64,000 nt of DNA from Cladorhizidae sp. MBARI D1340-BT2 (GCA_028752905.1 JAQNBH010000022.1:992001-1056000); one strand, 5' to 3'; positions 50,590 through 61,905 are shown, counted from the first letter of the stretch. Numbers and translations are program-made. Notes: generated by a model from the letters alone, not told the origin.

Positions 50590-52783
50590 CCTTGTCCACT
50601 TTTTCTGCTGCTTCTTCGTCAAGTGCTTCAATTGATTTTGAGAAGTGTAATGACATTGGCTTGCTTATGCTATCAATGTCCCAAACAGTTTTCTTGAATT
50701 TGGCTCCAGAGTGCAAGTATTCACTTTTAGTTAATCATTTTAAGCCTTATAGTTCATTTACATTTCCAAGTAGTTATTTAGATGGCTGTAATAGGTCTTG
50801 TCAACATAAATACTAGGCTGAAAACCCTTGGTTTGTTTATAGTAAAGTAGAAGATGGAATATTTTGTTTGCCATGTGTTCTCTTTGCTACAAAGGGTTTG
50901 GGTCATTTTTTATGTAATGAATTTAATGCATGGTCTAGGAAAACTAAAAAGTTTGCCAGTCACAACTGTACGCAGTACCATCAGCTGGCTTTAGCTCGGG
51001 CAGATGCTTTAGAGTCTTCTCATGTGTGTCCAGAGTCTTCTATTAAGGATCGTTTGCTGCATATAGATGAGAGTAACATAGCAAAAAATTGGTACATAAT
51101 AAGATGTATGGCTGATGCAATACTTCTTTGTGGCAAGCTACTCGAGGTCACAGAGATGATAGCATGGCTGATTCTGAGGTCAACAGAGGAATATCTTAGC
51201 ATTTCTTGAATACTCTGTGAGGTCCGGAAAAGTTGCAGCATCTTTAAAAAAATTCAACTTATACTAGCAAAACTACCCAAAATTAACTCATTGAATGCAT
51301 AGGTGACTATATTAGAGATAGTATATTACAGGAAATTCAAGCTAAATATTATTGTATTCTTAGTGATGAAGTGGTCAATATATCCAGTAAGGAGCAGGTG
51401 TCAGTAGTGTTAAGATTTGTAAATAGTAATTGTAATATAAGAGAAGAATTCTTAGATTTCATAAGTACAGTTAGGATCACTGGAGAGGTTTTGTCTCTTG
51501 CAATAAAAGAAGCACTGAATAAGTTTGACTAAGACTTTGAAGATTGTAGGTAGCAAGGCTATGATGGTGCTAGCAATATGTCTAGTGCAAGGGGTGTGCA
51601 GGGTCATCTCTTGGCATAAAATGCTAATGCCACTGTAATAGTCAAGTGCTTAATTTGTTTGTTGAAGCTTGTGTATAGTTTACCTCCTATTCGTAATATG
51701 AATTCTACTGTTACTGAGACAGCATATTTCTTCCATTATAGTGCTAAACGGCAACTATTTCTTGAGAAAGTAATTGATAAGGTACCTAGCATTGTTAAAG
51801 TTAAGCATCTTAGTAGAGCAAAATGGATTTATCGGCACAACGCTTATAAAAAAATTATTTTTTGTATCAATTCCTTGTAACTGCAATGGAAGCAATTACA
51901 GAATGTGATCCTACATATGGGGGTATGAACTGGGATTTAAAAACAATTGTGGCAGCCAATGGCTTGCTCAAGATGTACCTTTCCTTTCCTTTTATAATAT
52001 CTTTCATAGCAACAATGAATTCTATGTCTATTATAAAACCTATAAGTATAAAATTACAAAAGAAAAGTAGTAATAATAGTTAAAGCTTATATGGATGTTA
52101 AAGACATACTGAATGAACTTTGTGTAGTTCGTCAAAGTGAGGAAATGTTACATTCATGGTTTGTGCAAGCTGAAATTATAGCTTGTGATGTTGGTGTGGT
52201 TCCTGAAGTCCCACGTGTATCTGATCGACAAATTTACAGAATTAATGTGGAGTTACAGTTCTGTGGAAGAATACTATCGAAGAACTGCTGTGCTTTCTTT
52301 ATTGGACCACTTAGTTCAACCAATGAATGATAGGTTTGGTAAAACTCAAACAGTAGCAGCCAATTTAATCAATTTTATACCTTCTATAATCACTACTTGG
52401 GATGATATATCTTTTGAGGACTTGATTTCTTTATATAATGATGACTTGCCAAGTACTTGCACTTGTGTTTACTGAGGTGTGGAGGTGAAGGGCAAAGTGG
52501 CAGAGTCATGTAGCTGACAAGCGGCCATCCATCCTTCAAGCTCTGAAAGAGTGTGTATTAATTTCCTAACCTTTACGTACTGCTGTGCATCGCTTGTAAT
52601 ATTCCAGTCACATAATGTGAGAATGAGAGGGCCAATAGTACCTTAAAAAACCTTAAAAATTTCTTACATAGTAGGGTGGCGCAGGACTCATTAGCATTGA
52701 TGCATATTCATTATAGTTTTCCTGTTGATCTTGATGATGTTGTTGATAGATTTAAACTTAAATGTAATAGAATAGCTTTATAA
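50590..52783 (+). pseudogene. Dead hAT transposase (TTF zinc finger, DUF4371-like)
   Basis: Cut-and-paste transposase of the hAT superfamily. In order: NDIGLL with the N-terminal helix, a stop, NPWFVYSKVEDGIFCLPCVLF (a TTF-type zinc finger), FNAWSRKTKKFASHNCTQYH, AILLCGKLLE-like helix, IGDYIRDSILQEIQ, YYCILSDEVVNISSKEQ with the catalytic-region Asp (about 51365), QGYDGASNMSSARGVQGH (about 51550), VYSLPPIR, YFFHYSAKRQLFLEKV, then VEEYYRRTAVLSLLDHLV, and the C-terminal dimerisation helix NSTLKNLKNFLHS, ALMHIHYSFPVDLDDVVDRF, stopping at 52781-52783. Length fits the family's 700-800 residues. At least five stops or frameshifts break it, so it is dead. Confidence 0.9.
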
Positions 52784-53564
52784 GTACATTGTGTATTAAT
52801 AGGGCAATTCCGGAAAATGTCAACCACGGTGTTAAGATTTCAAAATGGGGGTTGAGTATGCTCTAATATACCATTTTGAAGCTAAATAAATAAAGTTTCA
52901 TATTCTGCCAATTTTTAACCCAATATAACAAACGGGTAACGAGATATGCTCGTCATCTTTATGTAATTGCCATAGTAACAGATTCTGTTTTAGATCAGAC
53001 ACCTCCTACAGTTGGGAATTGAGTTTTCCTCCAAATTAAGTGTATTTGGATCATTTATAATTTTTAAATAGATTCAATGGGTTTTTTGTGGTTACACCCA
53101 CTAAATAATATTTTACTGTTTGTACTATCAGGATATAATTGATGCCGGTACGTACATCACAAATATGTGCATCTTTATTAATTATTTCAGTGATATTAAA
53201 TTATTAACTATTTTCTTATTCTCTTTTAGTTTTATTTTAGGCATAACTTCCACCCTTAATGGAAAGGCCACACACCCATGACATACGGAAAAACCTGTGA
53301 CGTTCTTGTACGTCCGTCACGTACGTACGTCACAGCTTAACAAATTCCCATCTAGATATTGTTAAAAGATTTAGAATTTGTTATTGTACAGCCTTAATCT
53401 TTACCCTTTTCTTTGTTTGTCTTTCTGCCATTGACAATTCGATCTTCAGAAAAGTTAGAATGGCTACAGCACTAAATCAATCTTCTATTTATAGTTTGCT
53501 ACCTTACATTTTCTAGAACATTCTAAACTGTCTAGACTGATTGTCACCATTATACAGCTGACAA

Positions 53565-54070
53565 GATTAGGGCTTGGACAAAGGATAGGTTTAGTGCTTG
53601 GACCCTGACTACGGTTAGGGGTGGACCTAGATTAGGTTTAGGGGTTGGACATTGACCAGGGTTGGGTTTGGAGAAAGGCTGGGGTTAGGGTTTGGACCTT
53701 GACAAGGGTTAGGGCTAGGACAAAGACTAGGGTTAGGAAGTGGACAAAGGCTAGGGTTAGGTGTTGTACATTGACCAGGGTTTGGTCTAGGACAAAGGCT
53801 AGGGTTAGGGGTTGGACCTTGACAAGGGTTAGGGCTAGGACAAAGACTAGGGTTAGGGGGTGGACATTGACCAGGGTTAGGTCTTTGACACAGGGTAAAA
53901 AGGTTAGGTTTAGGGGTTGGACATTGACTAGGGTTAGGGCTTTGACAATGACTCGAGTTAGTGCTTGGACAATGACTTGTACAGGTTAGGGCTTGGACCA
54001 TGTTGAAATTAGGCTTGGACAATGACCTGGGTTATGGCTTGGACAATGACTATGGTTAGAGGTTAAGGTG
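53565..54070. repeat. 24-bp minisatellite with telomere-like ggttaggg
   Basis: About 20 degenerate units of the form ggttagggnttggac followed by antgacnag. Because 24 is a multiple of three and the units lack stops, long frames are open on both strands (an 8-residue CPxPNPSL repeat on the minus strand, TLTRVRxxT on the plus strand). I treat both frames as by-products. The ttaggg motif equals the usual animal telomere repeat, but the arrangement is not telomeric. Confidence 0.85.
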
Positions 54071-54499
54071 TAAAGAAACAAAGCTGCCTGAGCCTGTAGC
54101 CAGGAAGGTAGGCTGGTAAAGAAACAAATCTTCTGCTTGAGTTATAGCTACAAACTGATAGTCACTCCCCAAATACATACACTTTCTAGCCTGCAAGTAA
54201 AACTATTTTAGCAGCTGCCATTGAGGAAGTTACAAGATCTGTTAAGAAGTACGTAGTTCACTAGGTTCCTTTCTGTGTGCTACAGCATCCCTTTTAGGGA
54301 AGAACTGGTGAATATGAATCTACATCCCTTCTGTAAACACTAGTAGGGAAGCTGGGGAGTGGGGAAGTTAGATGCAGCAATGTTTTGCTAGACTTTACTA
54401 GAACAGCTGGGGAGTGCAAGACCTTGGGAAATGTGTTCCTGTTTCGTCCTTCATTGATCAAGTGACCTGTGACGCCACTTCCAAGAAGTGCATGACATG

Positions 54500-55796
54500 A
54501 GAATGCTCAACCTGTGTGGATCTGATTGATGAGTTTGCACCACAAAGCAGCTCAGGGACCATGCAGTACTACCAGTGGAAGTCTACGGCTAGCCGAATTG
54601 AGAAAGTAGACTTGACTGATACAGTGGATGTAGTTTTTAATGAGATGAAGAAATAGCTGAGTACCTTCCTACTCCATACCTTTGTGAAGAGAGAGCAAGC
54701 AGCTTCGTTTGACTACTTGAAGAACTCCTGTGATGGTAAATCCATTGTTTTGCAAGTCGATTTCTCTGAAAATGTGACGGAAAGAACTACAAGCAGCCCA
54801 CTGGCACCACGCTCAGGCAACCATCTTCACCTCTCACACTTGGATCAACAATGCCACAAATTTCAGTATGGTAGTAATTTCAGATGACCTCGACCACACA
54901 AAATACGGCATTTTCGTTTTCATGTCACAGTATATTTTCCGAAATCTCCGAGCGAAATTACCAAGCATAGAAACCGTCAATGTTTTCAGCGATGGTCCAA
55001 CTTCTCAGTTTAAGCAGAGGTTCCTCTTTTCAAATCTTCACTACTGGTAGCAAGACCATGACATCTCTATCAGATGGAATTTTTTGGCCACATCTCATGG
55101 AAAAGGTGTCGTAGACGGGATTGGAGGGACATGAATAGGGCAGTTTGGAGACACATTCGGTCAGAGAGAAGTCATATCACCACTCCGCAAGAGTATTCAA
55201 TACTTGCCAAACAGCTTTGCCCAAATATTCAAGTTGAATTTGTTGCCAAGAGTGAGATTGATCAACAATCTGCATTTCTGGATGCCAAATGGGAAGGAGT
55301 GATGGCAATCCCCCAAACACACAAAGTTCACTGTATTCAAGCTTCTGGTGCGGATGAGGTCAAAGTAGCCGATACTTGCAACGAGATAGAAAAATGTTTC
55401 CGAGTTTGTCGAATCTGCAACACCAATGATGTCACTCCTCCGACCAATTCAACAATTGAACAGGATTGTCCATTCGAAGATGATGACTGGCCTCAGCTAC
55501 CAACACTAAACTTGACAAATGGATTGTGGGTTGTAATGGAGTATGATGTTGAAGAGTTTCGAGGGAAGGTGACCTGTATAGAGGATTCTGATGTTGAAGT
55601 AAACATCATGCATAGAAGTGAAAATCCTTGGAAGTGGCCGAGACCTGAAGACAAAATCTTCTACTCAAGAAACAAAATTGTACGTATCATTAACCCACCG
55701 AGTGTTGCAGGCAATCAAGGACAGTTTGCGTTTGAAGACATTAAGCATCTGTTTATGTTATGCTTACAAGTACTTGCTTTGTCTTATAGTGCCTAG
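54500..55796 (+). pseudogene. Transposase-like gene of the SHGKG...DGIGG family
   Basis: The track reads LQVDFSENV, a frameshift, QAAHWHHAQATIFTSHTW, SDDLDHTKYGIFVFMSQYI, VNVFSDGPTSQFKQRFLFS (about 54985), LHYW, a stop, WNFLATSHGKGVVDGIGG (about 55073), a stop or frameshift, then an open stretch with MNRAVWRHIRSERSH, AIPQTHKVHCIQAS, GLWVVMEYDVEEFRGKV and a Phe-rich end. Conserved acidic residues in DFSEN, SDD, SDG and DGIGG look like a DDE-type catalytic set, which is inference. I know the family as uncharacterised proteins frequent in cnidarian and sponge genomes. Here three or so disablements break it, yet the last 225 codons are open. Confidence 0.72.
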
Positions 55797-56514
55797 CAAT
55801 GCTCAGAATTCATTAATACTATCCTTAATCACACATGTACATCCATCACAGGTTTTGTGTACGTCCATCAGAAAATTTAATGAGGATTAATTTGATTATA
55901 CAATATTCAACAGTTAGGCTTTGGGTATTAAACATTACTTCTATGCCTTAGTATGAAAATTTATAAAAACAAGAACAATATCCGTGTTAACTTCACAGAG
56001 TTTGGGCTTTAAACATTCCTACCCTATGATTTCCCATTTTTCTGCATTCGTCCGTCACAGCACTTTAACGAGGCCTAACCCCCTCCCCTGTACTATGAAA
56101 GTGAAAATAATTTGACTAATGTCTAGCCTGGGTCAAGCCTTGCTGAGATATTATTGTATACAGATTTACCATTTCTGAAACTAGCTACAGTTGTCTGAAT
56201 TGTACATCCGTCACACCGGAAATGCCCAATAGCATTTCTCTTCCAATTCTTTTTTTCTTTTTTACCTTCAATTATTGACCCTTGGACTTCATGATTCAGA
56301 TTCACAATATTTTTAATATATATCATTGTGATAACCAATCATAATAACTTGGATTTTTTAGTCGTTTATTCAATGTAATTTAGTCATAACATTTTTCTCT
56401 CTACAGTTTGAATATGATGTATTTGATATAATATATCTATATTTCTATATTTAAATTGTTATAAAAGAGGCCCCCCTCCCAATAATTCCTAGATCCGCCC
56501 CTGAATTGTAATAG

Positions 56515-56612
56515 GGCTTCCTCTAGCCACTGGTGCTAATTTCAGCTCTCTAGCACTTGACAAACTGGAGGGACTTGTTGCCAAATCTGGCACTCTGGGT
56601 TTTGAGGTACGC
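56515..56612 (+). other. Exon-like frame ending at gag/gtacgc
   Basis: GLPLATGANFSSLALDKL and EGLVAKSGTLGFE are open and protein-like, ending at gag-gtacgc, a donor-like site. Nothing upstream or downstream continues it, because the hAT end lies just left. It could be a captured or interrupted host exon, or chance. Confidence 0.18.
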
Positions 56613-56670
56613 TCACTTTCTACTCGAGTAAGTTGGGTATTGTTATACCTATGGAAAATAGTTTTGAACC

Positions 56671-56753
56671 AAAAGAGAGCACCCAGAGAGACCTATCTTT
56701 TGAGCTAATATCAGGTCCATGCCATGAAGTGCGCAGAATCTATTCAGCTATAA
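56671..56753. repeat. Single diverged satellite monomer outside the array
   Basis: aagagagcac, agagagacctatctt, agctaatatca, gtccat, tgaagtgcgcagaatcta and ttcagcta line up in order with a monomer of the 1-28472 array. No neighbouring monomers are seen, and it sits about 110 bp upstream of a Gy-C leader copy. Confidence 0.75.
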
Positions 56754-56857
56754 AGTGGTAACTACCACAAGTATTTTTTTGGTGCCTACTATTATTTTAA
56801 TGTTATCGTTCCCCCTCAAGCTCGGTACCAGACATGCCAACCTAGACTTGAAACTGG

Positions 56858-57165
56858 AAGAAGGCTGGAAGAAGGCTGATTCTATGACATTGGTGGCAGT
56901 GGTGGGATTCATGTCAAGAGGGGATAGTGAGTATTGTCGAACAAATTAGCTACAGATAGAGAGAGCTAGTTGTGGAAAAACACTGACCAACCTGAGGTGA
57001 GAGGTTGGGACAGTCGGATTTTGTGAATTCCAGCCTGGGTGAGAGGTGGAGGAATTTCATAGTGTCTATTCTTATTTTAATTTTTGTTAGTTATCATTTG
57101 TATGCTAGTGGGAAACAGTGCGGGTCACTTGAGAACCTTGGGGCTTGTGAATCAGAACCCAACCC
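56858..57165 (+). mobile_element. Gy-C LTR end and leader, truncated copy
   Basis: Collinear with 60980-61256: gctgattctatgaca (LTR end), ttggtggcagtggtggg (primer-binding site, two changes), a leader with agctacagatagagag, gtgaattccagcctgggtg and cttggggcttgtga. Homology ends at aacccaaccctag. The 139-codon frame over 57005-57424 partly covers this leader and has no recognisable domain. Confidence 0.75.
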
Positions 57166-58995
57166 TAGCATCCAAATTTCCATGAACAATGATTCATTTT
57201 CCTGGACTCAATCTCCACATTTTAATTGTTATAGCTATATCCTTAGTTTAAAATATTATTGCGACAAATACAAATATAAGTTCTCTGGTGGATTTTCCTG
57301 GACTCCTGGACAAAATTGTGGATCTCCGGAATGTCCAGGGAATACCTGGATGGTTGGGCAACTATGTGTGACTACTACAGAATTTTTGCAGCAATATCAT
57401 ATCATTAGCAAAAAAACGTCATAGTATGTAAAGGTTGGTAATTATAATTAGCAAAGTTAGCAAATTTAGAGAGTAATTTGTTTTTCGCAAAATTAACAAC
57501 CCATTAATAAAAGAAATTCGTGTAATTAGAACACTAACAAATTTTCCTAGTATTAGAAAAATCTAAAATTATATTAACTAAAGTTTTTAAAGCCATTATA
57601 ATGTTTATTACTCTGCATGGTATATACTTGCATGTTTTTATCTTGCATATATACTATGACTATTATCAACAATTATTATAAGCCATTGAACACAAGTAAA
57701 TATAACATGACTTCTAAACAAATCTAATCAGTTATGATTGAAACCGAAAAAGATGGTATCAATACATGGATGCATTAGATTGATGATAATATTGACTGAA
57801 AGATATGTTCTTGTAGCGACTCAGTAAGATATGTAACAGTACAAAAATAACCCTGTGTGTCATAGATTAGAATGCTATGAGTCATAACAGCATGAGTTTT
57901 GGTCTGATACTTTCTCTGTCCTAACAAATAACCTCTACATTGTTTTGAAATATGCACATCTGAAGCAGCAGTGGCATACCCTATTCCTTGCTGGATATGA
58001 TTTGATCACATGTGGTGATCTGCAACACTGAATTCAGAATCTGTTCCTGTTTTTGCCTGGGACTGTGAATTTTGGCTTGTCTCCCAGCAGTTTTCGCCCA
58101 ATCATCACATAATAAGATGTTAATTTTTTTGACTATCTCTGACTGGCATGCTTGAGTGACTATTCTATATCTAAAGTTACATCTGGATATATTTGTAATT
58201 TGTCCAAACAGCTTTGAGTCAACAATTCTAACAAACAATTCTGTCTCTAATCATTTCATAATGGGGTGTTCCATATCTATTGTGTTCAGCTAATATGTGG
58301 ATAGACGAAGATAGAGGTAATAAAGGAATTCACCATTTCCTTGTTTCTAATTATTAAATTTAGCCCTCTGGAAATATGTTTTAACTCTTGACAAACTACT
58401 GAACTTTTTTTAGCCTGTTGGTTACTTCTTGAGGTCATTGTCTGATAAGCTAAAGCTACAAAGAACATAATGTGCTTGGTTCTGATTGTGCCTTCTCGGC
58501 TTGGCCATTAAGAAACCATTTCTTTCTGTTTGCTAAAATAAATGGTTCTGGCACCTCACTTGATAAGCTGCCATTTAAAATCCCTAAAAAGAACAAACCA
58601 CATCCCACTGCCACGATGTAGTAAAACTGACACAAAGATGTTGTTATAAAATAATTCAACAACACAATCATACTAGTAAACAATTAGACATTGTCTGCAT
58701 AAGTCACTTAGCATGAATCACATATATACCAATATGATGTCATTATTGTGATGTCGCAGTTCATGCTCTTGGCTAATGGGAGAAGAGCACAAAGAGTAAT
58801 TAACAGCTGAAATGTTTTTATAGCTGGTAATAGCCACTTCCTTCAAGGCATTTTCTTTGTCTCTAATGCCTTTATTGCCTCTAGCTGAGACCTGTCTGAA
58901 GTGGGTTAGGTCCTCACTGCTTTTAGCCTACTAGGAAAAAGTGTAAAGTTCAACACATGATATTTTCTAGGTTTCTGATTGGTCCAATGCAACGT
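57166..58995. other. Non-coding stretch
   Basis: AT-rich DNA with only short frames on both strands, none with recognised motifs. Scattered Cys codons in 57200-57420 (NCGSPECPGN) do not form a known pattern. Confidence 0.5.
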
Positions 58996-59404
58996 TGTCA
59001 TAGAATCAGCCTTCTTCCAGAGCGGACACTCTAACCCTCCAGACAGATCCCTGACTCTTATGCAATGCCTACCCTTTACTTCCCAGTCTAACGCACTGGA
59101 CACTCTCAGAGTAAGCCAAACTCAGCTAGATTGCTGGATCCCCAAATAACAATGAATTGTTATATTACATAAAAGAGATAACTCTGCACAATGGCAATTA
59201 CAATAAAGTCTCAGCCACAAATTAATGTCTAGCTTAGCTCTTAACTTACGAGACTCTTAGTTATCTAACATTATCTTGTCTAACAGTTCCTTTTATATTA
59301 TTCTAGCTACTGGGTTCCATATCATCAGGTCGCCATGGCACCATCCCCTGGCGACCAATCAGAGTCCTCCATGTCACCTTCTGATAGATCAGGTGAATTT
59401 GTCT
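58996..59404 (-). repeat. Gy-C LTR, solo, minus orientation
   Basis: Read on the minus strand it ends tctatgaca like the plus-strand copy at 60603-61009 and matches it over about 409 bp (for example gcgaccaatcagag against ctctgattggtcgc). Beyond its tgtcatag end the sequence continues as aacgtt rather than a primer-binding site, so this is a solo LTR or one half of a rearranged element. Confidence 0.82.
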
Positions 59405-59454
59405 TGATTAGTTCTGGGCTCTGAATGGAGGTGGTGGTTGGTAAGTTCTTTGGT

Positions 59455-60360
59455 AAGACGTATTCTGTCATTTAAAGAGTAGAAACTGTTTCATAACCTA
59501 GAGGGGGAAGCTAGTATGCCATTTTGACAAAATTGACTGATTTCAGACAGTTTTTCCTCAAAATGATCTGTCCCAATTGGAGCAAAATAGAGGTTAAAAA
59601 CGGAAAATTTCTCAATAAAAGTAGAAGGAGTTATATAATGTTGAAAAGGAAGTTAATGTGCCCATTTTGATGAGAATGAGTGATTTCCGACAGTTTTTTC
59701 TCAAACATCTAAAAAAAAGCCCCAATTGGAGTTTTTTTCCCCTGTCTCACCAAAAGATGTTTTTTTGTAATTTAAAAGAGTAGAAACAGTTCCATAATGC
59801 TGAAGTGGAAGCAATGAGCCATTTTGAGCGAATTCAGACAGTTTTTCCTCAAAATGCTAAAAAACGTCCCAATAGGAGCAAAATAGAGCATAAAAAGGGG
59901 AGATTTGACATTTTCTAGTCGTTTAAAGAGTAGAAACAGTTCCCTATTGCTGAAAAGGAATCTAATGTGCCTATTTTGATAAGATTGAGCTCATAAAAGT
60001 CCCAAATGGAGCTTTCGGTTAAAAAGTGGAGATTTCTCACCAAAATAAATTTTCTGGTGTTTAAAGATAGAAACAGTTCTATAATGTTGAAATGGTAGCT
60101 AATGTGACTATTATGACAAGAATGAGCGATTTCAAACAGTTTTTCCTCAGAGTAAAATAGTTAAAAATGCGAGATTTCTCACCAAAAGATGTTTTGACAT
60201 TTAAAGAGTAGAAATATTTCCATAATGTTGATAATTTGCCATTTTGACAAAATTGGGCCAGTTTTTCCTCTAAAGGCTCTAAAATGACCCAATTGGAGCA
60301 AAATAAAAACAAGATTTCTCACCAAAAGACATTTACTGTCGTTTAAAGAGTAGTCAGGGA
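59455..60360. repeat. Minisatellite of about 140-160 bp
   Basis: Six or so diverged units share gtttaaagagtagaaacag, ataatgttgaaaaggaag, tgccattttgac, gatttcagacagtttttcctc, cccaattggagcaaaatag and gatttctcaccaaaag. The same repeat occurs at 63108-63366. Confidence 0.85.
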
Positions 60361-60430
60361 ATTCCACCTCCCTGACTGATGCCACATAAACAGCTGTTGT
60401 TGACAGCCAGTCACAACAAGTCGTGGTGGG

Positions 60431-60602
60431 TAGCCCTGAGAACTTACCAAACGAGACCACCACCTCCATTCAAAGCCCTGAGAACTTACCAACTGAGACC
60501 ACCTCCATTCACAGAGCCCTGAGAATTTACCAATCACCACCTCCATTCAGAGCCCTAAGAACTAACCAACCACCACCTCCATTCAGAGCCCAGAACTAAT
60601 CA
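60431..60602. repeat. 36-42 bp minisatellite between the two LTRs
   Basis: Four to five units of agccctgagaacttaccaa, gaccaccacctccattca, starting at 60431, 60473, 60514, 60550 and 60586. Near 59405-59450 the reverse complement occurs once (ctgaatggaggtggtggttgg), so the mirror symmetry of the two LTRs extends into this repeat. Confidence 0.85.
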
Positions 60603-61009
60603 TGACAAATTTACCTGATCTATCAGAAGGTGACATGGAGCACTCTGATTGGTCGCCAGGGGATGGTGCCATGGCGACCTGATGATATGGAACCCAGTAG
60701 CTTGATTAATATAAAAGGAACTGTTAGACAAGATAATGTTAGATAACTAAGAGTTTCGTAAGTTAAGATCTAAGCTAGACATTAATTTGTGGCTGAGACT
60801 GTATTGTGATTGCCTTTGTGCAGAGTTATCACTTTTATGTATTATAACTATTCATTTTATTTGGGGATCCAGCAATCTAGGAAAATTGCAGAGTTTGGCT
60901 TAATCTGAGACTGTCCGGTGGGTTAGACTGGTAAGTAAAGGGTAGGCGTCGCATATGAGTGAGCGATCTGTTAGAGTGTCCGCTCTGGAAGAACGCTGAT
61001 TCTATGACA
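60603..61009 (+). repeat. Gy-C 5' LTR, plus orientation
   Basis: It runs from tgacaaatttacc to tctatgaca (407 bp) and is followed by a primer-binding site. The minus-strand copy at 58996-59404 is its inverted partner. The left border is set by the tg/ca rule; homology extends further left. Confidence 0.75.
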
Positions 61010-61353
61010 TTGGTGTCAGCGGTGGGAGAGGATAGTGAGTATTGTTGAACAAATTAGCTACAGATAGAGAGAGGAAATACACGGACCAACCTGAGATAAG
61101 AGGTCGGATTTTGTGAATTCCAGCCTGGGTGAGAGGTGGAGGAATTTAATAGTGTCTATTCTGATTTTAATTTTTGTTAATTATCATTTGTGTACTAGTG
61201 GGAAACAATCCAGGTCACTTTAGAACCTTGGGGCTTGTGATTCAGAACCCAACCCTAGGTTACTTTCTGTTGTACACTAAGTGTTATTTCCTTTGGGAGC
61301 GTGCATATTTCAGTTTGATTATTAGTATTTGTTGCCAGAGTTATTTTTGAGCA
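61010..61353 (+). other. Gy-C primer-binding site and leader
   Basis: ttggtgtcagcggtggga directly after the LTR has the form of a tRNA primer-binding site. The leader that follows is shared with 56891-57165. Confidence 0.7.
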
Positions 61354-61905
61354 TTGGATATGGCTCAACCTTTGAGATCGCGATTCGAACGGCCCAATCG
61401 AGGTGTCAGCACTGTCGAAGATGATGGAGAAGACACTTCTCAACCCCTAGGATGGTTCGATCGATTTATGGATCGTTGGGTTGACCTGGAGCGAGAAAGA
61501 TCACAAATGGAAGATGCCAGACATGCAGAAGATCATCAACATGCCCAGCAACAACAGGAACGATAGTTGCAGGCTATAATGGATGTGAGAACACTACCAC
61601 CAGCAGTAGCTCCATCAAAACTGACCTTGGAAGGCACAGACGATATAGGGGCGTTCCTCAGTTCATTTAATGTAACTGCCAGAAAGAATGAGTGGCCAGA
61701 AAACCTCTGGAGTACCTACCTGAGAAGTGCTCTGGTCAGGGCATGCTAGCCATTACATCTCTGTCTATTGAAGAGCAAGAAGATTACGACATTGTCTGCC
61801 GAACACTCAGGTCGACCTACCAAATAACCACCGAAACGTACCCCAAAAAGATGTTTGACACTACGTTGGATCAAACCAACCCAGAAGTGTGGTTCCGGAT
61901 CATTA
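61354..61905 (+). pseudogene. Gy-C gag fragment
   Basis: Starting at ATG 61354 or 61360, the frame gives a polar N terminus rich in E, R and Q with a coiled-coil look (DLERERSQMEDARHAEDHQ), a TAG, then KLTLEGTDDIGAFLSSFNV and WPENLWSTYLRSAL. After a frameshift come GMLAITSLSIEEQEDYDIV and RSTYQITTETYPKKMFDTTL. This is the order of a gypsy-type gag capsid core. It is cut at about 61905, where LTR sequence resumes, so all of pol is deleted. Confidence 0.72.

Larger units (their letters stand above)
53148..56215 (+). repeat. Subterminal tgtacrtccrtcac motifs
   Basis: Copies or variants occur at 53148, 53307, 53321 in the left part and 55836, 55858, 56047, 56201 in the right part, the last touching the right inverted end. 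All are in the plus orientation, not mirrored. They look like transposase-binding sites, which is inference. Confidence 0.55.
52802..56227 (+). mobile_element. Nested DNA transposon of uncharacterised family, AATA target duplication
   Basis: Inverted ends gggcaattccgg (left) and, read inward from the right, gggcatttccgg match 11 of 12. AATA directly flanks both sides (52798-52801 and 56228-56231), consistent with a 4-bp target duplication. It sits in the 3' part of the hAT element. Inside are copies of tgtacrtccrtcac, a 24-bp minisatellite, and one transposase-like gene. I cannot name the superfamily. Confidence 0.68.
49821..56503 (+). mobile_element. hAT transposon with a nested insertion
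   Basis: The left end cagtggcggatccag and the right end, read inward as caggggcggatctagg, are near-identical inverted repeats of the shape usual for hAT elements. Between them lies a hAT transposase pseudogene (50590-52783) and a second transposon (52802-56227) in the 3' untranslated part. No matching 8-bp target duplication is seen (ggatactg against aattgtaa), so one end may have been rearranged. Confidence 0.78.

Noticed and set aside
50421..50816. N-terminal extension of the hAT transposase through the ctctgtgtctgt repeat
   Set aside because: The first part is low-complexity repeat; recognisable transposase starts only near 50632.
53627..54022. A 131-codon Pro/Cys-rich protein on the minus strand
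   Set aside because: It is a by-product of a 24-bp stop-free repeat; the opposite strand is equally open.
53565..54070. Interstitial telomere
   Set aside because: Only one ttaggg-like motif per 24 bp; the rest of the unit is unrelated.
49813..56511. 8-bp target duplication for the hAT element
   Set aside because: ggatactg and aattgtaa do not match in any reasonable shift.
57005..57424. A 139-codon frame as a secreted or membrane protein
   Set aside because: Its first half is the Gy-C leader, which is not open in the other copy, and no domain is visible.
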